Below, in pieces: positions 48,901 to 61,251 of a stretch of 64,000 nucleotides of DNA (position 1 is its first letter; each line of letters starts with the position of its first letter). This DNA comes from Chiua virens (taxonomy: Eukaryota > Basidiomycota > Agaricomycetes > Boletales > Boletaceae). The stretch covers positions 2,046,001 through 2,110,000 of the forward strand of contig JAHNUO010000005.1 in assembly GCA_019787685.1 (NCBI GenBank), read 5' to 3'. The position numbers and the translations under genes are program-made. The notes below the pieces were generated by a model, which saw nothing but the letters and a program-made list of their open reading frames with translations, did not search any database and had not been told where the DNA came from.

Positions 48901-50826
48901 AGGAGTTGTGTTAGGCGCAGAGGAACCAATGCCGCTATGAGCCATACAAGCGCACGTCGTATTAATCTCGCTTCCGACGTTCGTTCGTCTATTTTGGAGA
49001 GGATTCGCTCGTACGTTGTCTCTAATTCCCTCGGGAGGTCGTCAAGCACTTCTTGCAACTCTCGCCTTGATGAACATCGCTTGAGGGTGTCCAATTGACA
49101 CTGGACCCAACGGAACCTAGAAAATGGCAAGCATGAGTTTGAATTAACCCCCGAAAATAAGTTCTGACCGTCCGTCCGCTTTTGCATGTAACTTCTCCCG
49201 TACTTGACGCTTCAACTTTGGGTCAGCAGATCTTAGCTGCGCGTGTAAATAAAGTTCTTGCGTGATATGCAATCCTATGTCGGCCGCCAACTCTTTTCCC
49301 ATAGCGTGGAGTGAAAGTGATGGATACTGTCTGAAATGATCCTCAAATATTTCAAGCGGTCGGCTTGTCACAAGCAGCCGAATGTGGGAGTGGATCAATG
49401 TGGAGAGAGCAGGTAGAAACCTTTCTACCTCTGTACACTCGTCGAGCGCATCGATCAGTATTATAGGCTCACGATGAGAGCGACCGGCTGCGCGTAACAC
49501 CAAGTGTGCAATCTGATCGAGGTCGTCGAGTGTCAAGGTACCATCGCTCTTCTCCTCGAGTATTCTGTTCGGAAGCGCCCCAGGGTCGACACCGCAATCG
49601 CGAAACTGACGAAACAGTTGGGAGAGAAGAGAGCGCATCACCTCCGTGGGACTCGTCGACCGCTCGTTCCGGAAATCACAGTAATAGTACACGAGCACGT
49701 CTCCATCTTCTAGCGTACTTTTCAGGTGCTCAATTATAGACGCACTACCATGGTGAGGATCGATATGGGCCAATAGCGACAATTGCACTCACACCAAGAC
49801 TGACTTTCCGCAACCACCTAAGATTTCGTCGAGGGATGCACAAGATCAGCTGTGGGGATCGGTGAGGAATGGACCACCACACCTCTGCCGTGCAACCACA
49901 AGAACGGACTCCTACCAGATCTCCATACTTCGTACGCGCCGGTGTTGGGGAACCACGTACACGTACCTTGTTGACGTTGTTTGAGTGTCTCATTATGCTT
50001 ATCCGTACATTCTAGGGCAGCGAGCCATCGTGAGACCTCGTCCAGCTTCTGGTCTGACGATGAAATGGTAATAAGCAGCCGGATCGGTGATCACAGGTAT
50101 GGCACACGTACGGCGTCTTGTCACTTCTTGGTCTACATTTGACTGGAATACGTGCTCGCCATTTCTGTGTCCTCTCCCTGTGCTATAGCAGTGGTGTTCA
50201 GAGGACAGACAATCTAGATTGAACGACTTGACACATACCTCCCAACTATATTTTCCTGGTCGTCTTGTCGTATTTCTTCCGCAGTGAGATGGGTGTCGGG
50301 TTGAGGCGGTTGTGATGACTGTTGCGGATGTCTCTCGTGATTCCTGAGTGGCTGAGTCGACGACGACGACGAGCGACTACTACAGAACTCACCAGACCTC
50401 CGGAGCGAGCAAGAAATAAAATATATCCCTGTGTTTTTCAAAGAGAGCTATCGCTCTCGTGATATTGTCTGCAACCGGTCTGAGAGCTAACGCAGGAGTC
50501 GCTGCAGGTCGACCTTGGCTATCGAGGTTGAATATGTCGTCCAGCTCCCTCAACCTATCCAAACATGGGGGTAGCCCTCCGCTGAACAGCCAAGAGAAGA
50601 TGCTTTCATCGATGATGCAATTTTGCAGGGTTATAGCTTCCAGGATAGTTTCGGCAGATCTCCGAATAGTCTCCAGCTGCTGGCGAAGGCGTTCGATAAT
50701 GTTAAGGTATTGATTGTTATCTTGATTATTCGCGTATCTTAGTGCAGAGGAGCGGATTCGTTGCGAGATGGTGACAATGTCCTCGAGAGCCTGCTGGCAG
50801 CGGACTTCCAAGGGACCCGCTGGCAT
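45938..50826 (-). CDS. NACHT-ankyrin STAND receptor (NLR-like), with a 1-bp deletion in the ankyrin region
   Basis: A candidate cytosolic immune or self-recognition receptor. ATG at 50826 opens an alpha-helical N-terminal effector region of about 145 residues (MPAGPLEVRCQQALEDIVTI). After a Ser/Gln-rich linker comes the NACHT ATPase. The P-loop GRGGCGKS is assembled across a GTGTGG..TTAG intron near 49,820-49,885. Walker B is IILIDALDECTE (about 49,455), followed by HIRLLVTSRPLE. Exons at 48672-49130 and then 47116-48672 lead into ankyrin repeats arranged as long units, each built from GADVH..TALH, LVK..EAGCDP and TSVVEFLL blocks of about 105 residues, about five in all, to 45938. Near 47,175 one base is missing (expected SerCysAsp codons), moving the frame from the 518-codon to the 404-codon segment. 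Without that base back, the protein loses its last about 400 residues. Confidence 0.85.
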
Positions 50827-51296
50827 TCTGCAGGATGTTCGATGAAGAGTGGCAGTCGCTGAGTCTAGTTTTCAGACTAGTAAAGACACAGGAACGTAAC
50901 ATAATCCTGTAGAATAGCGCCACGGCCTGCATGAGCGATGGGAATAACCTTGTGACTTTAAAGGCAGTACAGGGCCATGTGCTAGCGCCAGCGGAGCTTA
51001 CGTGGTCGGGCGGCCCTCACTAACCATGCCAGTTCCACCTTCGCCCCCTCTCTAGCGTATATTGTCGGACAAACGATATTAGTATCTCAGAATTGACGGC
51101 CTGCCAAATGGATCAGGACGATCAAATGCGAGGTGTAGATTTATCATTCGTGAGCTAGTGGGTTGGTCCAATCGAGAACTAGTTCTGATGGGCCGCTATG
51201 TGCGTTTGATAAACCCTACTACGAGCTTCTTGAATTCATTGGGCCTTGGAGCCGAAAAATATTAGAAAGAGCATAGACAATATGGAGCCTCAGATC
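50827..51296. other. Intergenic
   Basis: Between the NACHT-ankyrin start and the 3' end of the hydrolase gene. No frame with recognisable content; presumably holds the NACHT-ankyrin promoter. Confidence 0.5.
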
Positions 51297-52700
51297 TTAC
51301 ATCTCTGCATGAACTGGATAAGAGTCAGTGATTTGTAAGCGTAAAAGACGGTCGGCTTACCCCAATGGACCCGTATCAAGTTCAGCCGACCAGAGTCTCA
51401 GGAAAGAAGTCACGAATGAACGGTTTATTGTGCCGATTTATGAATCTGGAACTATAAGAATACAAGGCTTTCACGTAGCGACACAACTTACTTGCTCTTC
51501 ATCCCTTTGACAAATAGTGCGCGCCCGTTCCAAATTTGTTCGCCAGGAACGTACGGGAACGATTCAATCTCTGACCTCCCTTCTTTCAATATGTCTATCG
51601 GCACCTTGAACTTCATATGTGATCCACTATTGTCCAGGTTCGTCAACAGAAATGCGCGGACACTAGGGTCCTAGGGATGCTAGTCAACCGATGGTTCATG
51701 GTAAACGCTGAGACCGCAACCTTTTCAAATTTCTCCAGAATCTCGTTGGCCTCCTTTCGAGATGTAACATTACCCATCTCAATTTCCTCCATGCCTTTGA
51801 TGTGTGAAACGGTATCGGCAGATACTTTGGCGCGAACAGGGGCAATGTCAGATACGATAAGATCCTTTAGAAGACCAGGGGGTGTTTCTGGGTTGAGGGC
51901 AAATGTCATAGCAACCTTCCCGCCCCTTGCGAACGCGCATGAGATCACATCGAAACAGGGGAGACAGTGAACTTACATGGAATGTCCGAGGAGTGAAATA
52001 TTTGATAGAGCGAGCTGACGGCAAAACTCGAGAACATCCGCAGCCATGTGGGTATAATTCATGGGCCGCACATGGGGTGAGGAACCGTGATTACGGAGGT
52101 CCTGATAGCTTCGCGTTAATCCACCGACTTCCTGCAAAGAACACGGCTGAGCACTGAGTACCCACAAGGGTGTATACAGGGCACTCGAGGTCGCGCATAA
52201 ATGCCTTCGAGAGCGACTGCCAATTCCGTTTGGAGCCACTACGAGACTTCCAATGACCGTAGAAGCAAGGTGAGGATGAGATGCTCACAAAAAGCCATGA
52301 AGGATAACAAGGGGTCGTTCGGTCTTGTTGCCATTCAGCGGAATGTATTCGTCGTAGGCCATTGCAATCGGGGGACGTTCCAGAATATCTTCGTACTGTA
52401 GCTTCAAACCGCATTCAGCTTGACAGGGAAGCTTGACAAGGAACTGGCTACCGGTTAAGCATATCTGAACAGACCGAGTGGATGGGTATTTTGCGACGCG
52501 GGGGACAAAGGACAACATATGCATGTCTGTTCAAGACCGCTGGCCTGGGATTCAGCGTGGAAGAGGTCCAGCATATGTAGTGGGAATATATACTCGCCTG
52601 GTGACGACAGCGGTTCCGAAGGTGATTGGATTTGCCGACGTCGCGCGGTACTCAGACTACTAAGCGCGCGGCGACCACCTTGTCTCAAACCGCATTGCAA
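51297..52700 (-). CDS. ABHD11-like alpha/beta hydrolase, no ATG and damaged 3' end
   Basis: Related to mitochondrial ABHD11/Imo32-type hydrolases. The first exon resembles a presequence (RRALSSLSTARRRQIQSP, Arg- and Ser-rich) but has no ATG in frame: the frame opens at TTG 52700 just after a stop. The intron after SSP may use a GC donor. Then come AYDEYIPLNG, PLVILHGFLGSKRNW (oxyanion region), LDLRNHGSSPH, and the nucleophile elbow LLGHSMGGK split by an intron near 51,960. VSDIAPVRAKVS and INRHNKPFIRDFFP follow. Near 51,360-51,400 two one-base shifts separate FFPETLVG, ELDTG and HWVHAEM. The last splice puts the expected catalytic His (GHWVHAE) back but ends at TAA 51297-51299, earlier than the family. 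The core is clear; whether a working protein is made is doubtful. Confidence 0.75.
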
Positions 52701-52709
52701 CTCTCAGCA

Positions 52710-54083
52710 ATGGTGTCCCTCACAATCTCGCCAGCAGGAAAGCCTATCTCGATCGCTCGTGGGCTACCAAGTCAGTTCGATATACCAGGGAAAGAGGTCC
52801 AGGATGCTACAATACGCGACCTGAAGGTGGCCATTGCCAAAAAATTCCCCAAAGTGAGGACGTGTCTAGTTTTGAGAGTTCGCCTTATGCCTTACACGCC
52901 CTCTAGTTTTACCCTGCGCGTCAAAAAATCAGCCTGAAAGATGGCAAGAATATCCTCCATGATGAGGTCAAGTTGGTGGATGCAGGTGTTGTCGATGGGG
53001 TGGAACTGCTCGTCAAGGATCTTGGCCCCCAAGTTGATTGGAAGACCGTGTTTTTGGTCGAATATGTGAGTTGACTCCTCCAGGATCCTTCCGTCGACGG
53101 CACTGACACTGATTGAAAGGCTGGCCCGCTTCTGATCCACTCCATAATTTACCATTTCCCCGAGTACATCTGGGGTGGTCCAGTCTACCATAGCATGTTG
53201 CAACGGTTTGCATTCCCTCTCTTACTCCATTCCACGAGTTAGTTAATGTGTCTTATAGGTTCGTGTATGCGCTGGTCATGATCCACTTTGCAAAGCGCGA
53301 ATTGGAAACACTTTTGTGTGTCGTTCATCTATATGTATCCGCGTCAAGCTAAGATAGCTCTCCAGCGTCCACCGCTTTTCTCATGACACGATGCCATTCA
53401 TGAACATTTTCAAAAAGTGAGGTATTCTTAATGTTGTCGCTGTCTCTACTTATTCTCTCGTATAGTTCAGCGCACTATTACATTGGTAGTGGTATGCATA
53501 TCTTTCGATCCAGTCAAGTTCACAGCTGACGCCTGGGCCGCATACAGGCCTCTTCCTTGCACTGGCAGTTTACAGCCCACAATATTCTGCCATGTCACCG
53601 TACATCCGTGGTACGCCAAGAAACGATCCCATCTTCATTTGGTCCTGCACCGCAATCTGGGCAGTGAGTTTTTTTTGCTCATTCTTCCAAGATCTCGTCT
53701 GAAATCTCTTGCCTTTTTCCACCAAGTTCGCCGAGATATCCAACTTCGTCACTCACGTCAATCTACGCAAACTTCGGCCAACCGGGTCTCGCAAGCGTGT
53801 TATTCCCCATGGATACGGTTTCTCGCTCGTGTCATTCCCCAACTACTTCTTTGAGAGTCTTGCGTGGTTCGCTATTGCGTTGATGTCGGGAAGCTGGACT
53901 GGTATGTTTCTTCTGATACACGTAAATGCTATGGCTGACAGTGAACCTACAGCCTATGGTTTCTTGATCGTGTCCACCGGAATAATGTACAATTGGGCTG
54001 CGAAGAAACATGTTGCGTACAAGAAAGAATTCGGTAGCGCCTATCCCAAGGATAGAAAAGCGATGTTCCCTTTCATCGCCTAA
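52710..54083 (+). CDS. TSC13: Very-long-chain trans-2-enoyl-CoA reductase (TECR/Tsc13)
   Basis: Catalyses the last, NADPH-dependent step of each fatty-acid elongation cycle in the ER membrane. ATG at 52710. An N-terminal ubiquitin-like region (LTISPAGKPISIARGLPSQF, TIRDLKVAIAKKFPK, KLVDAGVVDGVELLVKDLGP) precedes the steroid 5-alpha-reductase-type membrane domain: QVDWKTVFLVEYAGPLLIH, YHFPEYIWGGPVYH, VMIHFAKRELETL, VHRFSHDTMPFMNIFKNSAH, HYYIGSG, MSPYIRGTPRND, and the conserved C-terminus NFVTHVNLRKLRPTGS, IPHGYGFSLVSFPNYFFE, YKKEFGSAYPKDRKAMFPFI. Seven or so introns, all with standard ends, keep the frame open to the stop at 54081-54083. It is head-to-head with the hydrolase gene. Confidence 0.93.
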
Positions 54084-54878
54084 AGGTGTATACCAGGTCA
54101 CCGTCGATCAGTCTCGGCAACTCATCGGACACGCGGACACGGATATCCTCGAGACTGCTAGTACCCTGCTACCTTTACCTCTGCGCCGTTGACAACTATG
54201 GTAGTACCCTGTGAAATTGGACACGGATACCTTTTTGAAATCAGAGATGCCATACCCGGAAATCGATCTAAAGCTCGTTCTTTCCAGAAATTGTTCGAAG
54301 ACTGGCGTATGAAAGGCATCGTTCGAACCTAATCGTTCAGGGCATACTACTCTCACCAAAGTTGACCGCGATGTCAGGGCGATACCCTCGGTAGTTGCGG
54401 AGGCAGACGGAGACAACTGGAAACTCTCCTCAAACAAAGGTCAGATGAAAGGGGGAAAGTCCAACCAGAGGTGCTATTTTCGGACTACCGCTCATGAGAG
54501 TGTCAGCAGCAATTTCATGTCAGTGACGACGTTGACAATCTGCTGGGTGGGGCGTGAGGTCGTGCCTGAGATTCAGTCTTTGGAATGAGGAACGACTTCG
54601 AGGGTAGGAATGAATGTCTTCCCACCACACTCCAAGGGTCCGCCTGCGGGAGACAGCTTCAAAAATGGACCTTAACGGTCATCACACTCCATCCTCGCAC
54701 TTCCCTTGATCAGAGCATGTATCGGGATACTGGAAACTGGAAGTGCGATCGACAACTTGTCTATCGTATACATAGTACGACTTATCTGAGACGTAAACTT
54801 ACATCAGCTTTAGATACGGAGAACTGACATCCCCCGATAATGGATAGGAACATACAGAACACCATCGGCCCTCTTTGC
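54084..54878. other. Intergenic between convergent genes
   Basis: Holds the 3' regions of TECR (+) and DUF6533 copy 2 (-). A minus frame of 109 codons at 54108-54437 has no recognisable motif and lies in the likely 3' UTR region. Confidence 0.45.
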
Positions 54879-56631
54879 CTAAGCCGATCCAACCTCCCTT
54901 GGTACCTCCTCGACATCTTCCCTTCCCTCATTTCGTTCATCATCCGATTCGACGACCTCACTCTGCACGCCAGCGGCAAACACCATCGGACCTCCAGCAA
55001 CACCGCCGCAGGTCGATATCGCGGAAAAACCAAACCCAGTGTCGATCCCGCCCCCACATCTGCCTTGAACATCATGGGCGTGCATCTCTCGTATGCTTAT
55101 GATGAATCGGGGGGTTAGCGTGTACACCGGCACTAGTTGTACAATACCCGTAAATGCGAACACCCAATCGGTAGTTGGAATCCTTCCCAAACTATTTAGG
55201 AGGCTGGTGAGAACAAGAAGGAAGATGCTGTCACGAGAAAGCCACCATCAGTTCCATCAGGAATGCCGACAGAAGGGGGAAACGATGATGACGAGGGACG
55301 TACGTAAAAAAGTAGATGGTTCCCTGCTGGACGAGCAAATTGATGTATCGATTGAGCTGCCACTGTTTTGTCGCAGAGTACATTTGAAATGACTGCTGGA
55401 CAAATTGGAAGATCGCAAACATGCACAACACACCAGCAAAACCCATCTGAAAAATGTCGGCTACTTCCACGAAGATGTGCGATGGTGTTTGAGGTGAGCA
55501 CAATGTGTATCCCAGTACTCGAATAATAGAATCTAATATTTTGGTTAGTAAAGCACACATGCAGCATCAAGCCAGCGTCCACATACATCGTGTATTCTTC
55601 TGATCGCTCTCGAAGGCGGAGGTTGCCAGAAGGGAAATGATCTCGATGCAGAATAAGGTCAGAAGCACGCCAATGATCGCCCTCGATCTATTGTACATGG
55701 CCCATATGCGCAGGATCATCACGACTGTAATCACCGTTATTGATTTCATTTCCCAATTACTAGTAGAGGTACATTTCCACTCACGATCAGCTGCACCCAC
55801 AAAAAGAAGGTATGTCCAATACTCGATATCATTCAATATTTTACCTTGAAGAATTGGTGAATGGAGTGAGAGGTGAACTTCAAGAGAGGACTTACAACTG
55901 CTCAATAGGTATTAGATATGTCTCAAGCAGGCCGAATTACATACGTCTATGGGTATGCAGTAATCCAGCCATCAGTACATAGAATGATCATGGACATCCA
56001 AGCAAATATACCTGGGCAGGTCCGGCTATGAAACTACTTCTGACTTGTACCGAAGTCAAGTCTTGATTAATTAAACTCGTATTCAGTGTATTCGACTTAC
56101 AAAGCGCAATGCATCTGATGGACACTCGAGGTTAGGGTTCAGACGAGCATAGAGATTATCAACTCACGCCAAATTGTATAGGCCGCAATAACGAACCTAT
56201 GAAAGTTTTTCTGGAAGAATGTACTGGCTAACTTGAAATTTTGATACACACCATGATGAACATGGTGGACACCCAGGTCCACCGCTTGCTCTGCAGTCAT
56301 ATCAGTAATGTTTCGTCCTCCAGATATAGCTGTGTACTGACCCAGATGTACTCTACCTTCATTGAAATCGATCAGATGCACCTTTCCGAGAACGACAGAG
56401 TATGCACTGGCAATCCGTACCTCTTTTGGAAATACAAGGACTAGCGATGGGGTAAGTCCGTGCTTCATGTTGGAATTGCTCCTATGGCTTACTGTAATCA
56501 TATCCGACAGAAGCGAGTAAAGCAACTGCGAGAAGACTGTGAGACTGATCAAAACAAGTGCAGACGAACGTACGAGACACATAGTTGTTGCGCTGCAGAG
56601 TAGAGAGGAAAATCTGTGGAGTGGAAGACAT
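54879..56631 (-). CDS. DUF6533-type multi-pass membrane protein, copy 2
   Basis: Paralogue of the genes at 31879 and 57900, function unknown. ATG at 56631 (MSSTPQIFLSTLQRNNYVS). The first intron starts GTACG at the same codon and phase as in the other copies, followed by LALLASVGYDY. Interior exons carry VVMILRIWAMYNRSR (about 55,700), a hydrophobic FAGVLCMFAIFQFVQQSFQM segment (about 55,400) and INLLVQQGTIYFF. The C-terminus has TPRFIISIREMHAHD and GIDTGFGFSAIS (about 55,020-55,110) and ends at 54879 with an acidic tail. Many short introns are present. No disabling change was found, but I did not splice every exon. Confidence 0.8.
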
Positions 56632-57899
56632 GGTCTTTGGATTTCAACCGAGGTAGTGAAATCAGCGACAAATGGGACGAAGATATGGATAATCACTCTA
56701 CTGAGGCTGATGACTTTATCAGACTCGTAGCTGTAGACCATCATGTGTAAATGATGGCACTGGTGCCGCGGCGGCTGGAAGGCCTGATGAAATTACATGC
56801 TGTACATAGCGTTCGGAAGCTCAACGTTCATTATGTACTTTCCGAACTGACTAGGCCCGCATCGGTACTCATGTTGAAATTTGAATGACGGTATACCATC
56901 GTACGGCAAGTGCGTATAAGGCACGTTCGATGAACCACTCTTTTTCCACAACACGATCTGGCATCTGCCGGCCCAGATCGCTCGTTCGCTTTCCATGGCA
57001 GTTCATCCGTACAGCTGCAGTAGCGGGTCAACCAAGTGCCCATGTGTCTTTTTAACGTTTGAAAAATAGGAAACAAACCTTCATCGCTTCCAACTGATTG
57101 TTGATTCTTCCGCGGACAGCTATCTCAAACTATTGATCGTGGCTTGAATTCATGCACTGCCGAGATACATAATGCTCAGTGGCTATAGGCCCGGGAATGT
57201 CCGAGTCCGAGGCTCGCTGTTTCATGCATGTCAATCTTGCTGCGACGGTTATCGCCATGCCAGTTGATGGCTTGCTATCGAGAAGTGCTCCCCCCAAAGA
57301 ACCACAATCGACTTGGATACGGGACCCTCCTCGGCGAAATACGTACGTAGCCCACGGGTTCCACCGTGCACTACTCACCTTCCTAGCGTGATCGTATCTT
57401 CATTTCTCTTTGACATTGGCCCTTGAATTTTAAACGCCCACTTGGATGAACCCATCGTGCAGTCATCCTGATCGTATTGCGTTATGTTCTCCCCATCGTC
57501 TTATTCGTTCCTTGCGATGTTATCTTTGGACCTACGGGATGTTCCTCTCAGCCATATGAGAGTATGAGCGGCAAACGAAAGCTGTACCAGCTGAGGATCC
57601 AAACCAGGGACGGTTGACGCTGGCCGGGGAGCGACTCTTCCGGGTTCCGACGATGACGAGCACGACGGCTTGCGCCCTTGTCGCGCCGGGGTTTTCGGAG
57701 GCGAGCAAGAACAGCCTTTGGGAGGGCATGCTACCTCGAAGCTGTTTGTCATATCCTTTCACGCCGTTTCTGGTGGTCATTTAGCTGAACCTATAATTCA
57801 AGGCATGCATAAACCGTTGTTTACTTACTCTAACCAAGAAATCGAGCGGAAAAAGTGAGTTTCGTTGAAGGTCTTTTCAACCTAACCACGGCTACCAAT
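56632..57899. other. Intergenic
   Basis: Between DUF6533 copies 2 and 3. Short frames only (for example a minus Ser/Pro-rich frame at 57501-57752), without recognisable motifs. The part nearest 56,632 should hold the promoter of copy 2. Confidence 0.45.
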
Positions 57900-59721
57900 T
57901 CAATATGGTGGAATCGCACACGTTCGTCGATGCCATAGTCTAGATGCAGATGATTTAAATTCAAGTTCCGAATCGAGATAACTATCTGGAAGCCTGGGCC
58001 GTCGCGTTTGGGGACCAAACCAACTACACTTGACCCGCTCGATATCTCCCGCCCCCTCGTTCTGCCGATCCGCCTCTACGGTTTCTCCGTCCTCGTTTTG
58101 CATACCGGCTGCAAACATCATCGGCCCTCCGCAGCTGGATAACGCAGATAAGCCAAACCCGGAGTCGATTCCACCCCCACGTATCCCTTGAACTTCGGGA
58201 GCATACCACTCCCGTATGCTGATGATGAACCGAGGGGCAAGAGTGAACATGGGCACAACCGCTAGGATATTTTCTAATATGTACTGTCAGCCACTGTTTG
58301 AAATGGTTCCGGTGTAAGACAATAGAGTCAAGAGGTTTATCAGGAGGATTCTGCGAGACAAGTTTCAGTTATACCAAGAAGGCCATGAAAAATTTAACTT
58401 TCTTGGAAATAATTTTTAGGTTACGGCGGGGACTAGACATACACTAAGAAGTACAGCATGCCCTGATTGACGAGCAAGTTTATGTACCGACTGACTCGGA
58501 GTTGCCAATGTTTTGTGATGCGGTATGTTTGAAGTGACTGCCTCACGAACTGCACAACGGCTAGGATGCACAACACCGCACCGAATGTCATTTGTGAAAT
58601 ATTACCCATATAGCTCTAAATAGTCATTGCAAATTCCTCCAAGCAAAACGAATATTCCAGTACTTGCATGCATCGAATCAGAGCCTACATACATGAATCA
58701 TCATTTGGGTTGTTATAGACAACACCATGCACCACAAGGGAGATGATCTCGATGAACCACATAGCAAGAAGTATGTCAAGGATTAATTTTGATCGACGGT
58801 ACATTGCCCATACACGCAGGATCATGACAACTGTTATCGCCGTCATATAATTCATTTCTGGATCAGAGTAGCTTGACTACTCACAATCGGCTGCTCCGAG
58901 AAAGGTGATGTATGTCCAGTGCTCACTATAGGGCAATATTCCACCTTTAAATGCATGTACATGAATAGAAAGTAGGTGAAATGCTTCAAGTAAATGCTCA
59001 CAACTGTTTCACTGGTATCAGACATATCTGAGATGTATGACAATAGTGGGATTACTACGTACATCTGCAAGAACACAGTGGTTCATGTCAGAAACCTGTT
59101 AGCTATTGATAGCTCGGGAGATGTACTTTTGTAGGACCAGGGATGAAGCTACTCCCCATTTTTCCACAGTCAAAGCTCCATCAAATTCATCATTCATCAT
59201 TCAAGCTCACTAGGAGCAGAGTACCTGGTGAACGATCGTGTTCAGCATCCCGTACATTCTACATGCGTTACAATAGTCATAAACTCACGCCAAATTGTAT
59301 AGGCCACAATAACGGCCAAGTGCCTAGTGAAGTGAAATTTATGTACGCACGAGAAGGAACATGGTCGAAACCCAAGACCACGGTTTATGCTGTTTTCATG
59401 TCAGGAATGTGTCAACTCAGGACATCCTGCTCACTGACCCAAATGTACTCTATCTTCATCGATCAGCGATCAGCGAAACCTTTCCGTGCATGACAGAGTA
59501 CCAGTTGTACCTCTTTTGGAAAGACAAGAACTTTCATAGGGTCATTTTGCGGCTCAAATGGGAATAGAACCTGTGACTTACTGTGATCATATCCGACAGC
59601 AATTAGGAGAGCGACTGTTAACAGTGTGTAAAACCCATTACCGCGAATACAGGAGGAACGTACGAGAAAGATAGTTATTTTGCTGAATGGCTGCGATGGC
59701 CGACTGTAAATCAGAGGACAT
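57900..59721 (-). CDS. DUF6533-type multi-pass membrane protein, copy 3
   Basis: ATG at 59721 (MSSDLQSAIAAIQQNNYLS), first intron at GTACG in the shared position, then LALLIAVGYDH. The C-terminal exon 57900-58256 carries APRFIISIREWYAPEVQG and GIDSGFGLSALSS and ends in a tail unlike the other copies (rich in Arg/Leu, ending AIPPY), possibly extended because the ancestral stop was lost or an intron is retained. Interior exons have the same hydrophobic pattern near 58,450-58,900. It lies 1.3 kb upstream of copy 2 on the same strand and is most likely a tandem duplicate. Confidence 0.75.
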
Positions 59722-61251
59722 AGTCTTGATGAATGCGAACTGAGAGCTTGTCAGAAGTGCGATAGAGACGGAGACGCTATGGGAGCTGCTCTGCATAAAG
59801 TGATAGGTTTATAAAGGCACTGTTGCAAAATGTCGTCAGCGATGCTGTAATAATGGGCTGCGCGCACTTGGTGCGCACGCCATCAAGGAATGGTTAGCCT
59901 TATTCGCCGCGTCAAAGTCATAAACTCAGTTACTTATAAGCATTCTGCTCAGGCTGCTCATAGCATCGCATTCCACGAGACACGCTAGATATTCAGTACA
60001 ACAAGCCAAGACCGGTGCCCATGACTGATGTGAGTTTGGAACTCGGCTTCTTGGAACGGCCGCATCAGCGGCGATCGAGGGTGAATTAAAATGATCCCAC
60101 GCACCAAGACGGGCAGAGACTAGCCCGATATTGATCGGCTCAAAATGTGTTCACCGTTGATAGTCATTCCGATCTGGCATCAAGAAGCATTCCTACCATC
60201 AGTGGTCGGCACTGATGGTACCGTCCTTCTCAAGTCTCGAAACATGCAGTGCAATCTTGGTCGGATGAGGGCCAGCGAACATAAGACTAGGGCTGCAAGG
60301 CAGGCAGAATCTGCGGGGCGAATGACTCGGAGAGATTGGAGTGAGAGGACGTGTACAATGCGGAAATTCCGCGTAGTATCACGCCTTCCTCTGCTCAATG
60401 AACTGTAGTCGTATTCAGGGAATCAGTTTCCTGGTCGAAAATTCATTTCCTGCATGGTGATCGTAGTCGGGTACGGGTACGAGAGACTGAAGAACTTACA
60501 TGGACTAAGTATTCGAATAGGGATGCAGAAGATTTTGATTGATACTGAGGATTCGGAAGTCGCCACGGGTGTTAAGTAAGGCAAACAGGTTCTGCGGGGC
60601 TAGTGAGATACGAAAAAAACGGTGAAGGGAAGAACCACTTATATACCAGGCATCTGTTCGCATTTGAATTTGAGATTTAAAGTCTCACCATGGACTCGGA
60701 CATCGTATGTGTCATGACGACGTACGCGAAGGACAAAAGGACCGACACCTGCTCCAATTCATCAACCTAATCTTATGCACAGTTGTACTGGTAGAGCGAT
60801 GATTGAGAGCGATGTACGTACCAAGATTCCTCGTGATCAAGGAAATAAGAGAGTGGTTAATAGATGCTTAAAAGGCGGCTCGCGACAACTGTGTATGATC
60901 AAGTCAATCAGCTTGGGATATTGTGCTGTCGTATGGTCGGCTGAACCGCGACGCAAGTATATTGGGGTAATTTCAAAGTGTTGTACCTGCCTGGTATAAT
61001 GGATGTATCTTATTCCATGCGCCTGAAATTCACCGAGTGCCTTGCATTCAAACATTCAAAGGCAGAGACGAGGTTGTTGCTAATTCAGAGATTGATGCTG
61101 CGCGCACAATCTTGCTCTCGTCACTACTTCGATCCTGGGTTTCGACGGTGGCGAGAACTGAACCTGCTTTTATCTTCGAATACTGGTTCAAGTTATACGG
61201 TGGTGATGAGAATTGGCTCCAGGCTATATTCCCACGCTTACTCGGATTCTA
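59722..61251. other. Intergenic
   Basis: I see no supported gene over 1.5 kb. Frames at 60145-60408 (+) and 60837-61055 (-) have no recognisable motif. The final part should hold the ARV1 promoter. Confidence 0.5.

Noticed and set aside
54108..54437. 109-codon minus frame
   Set aside because: No recognisable motif; lies between convergent 3' ends.
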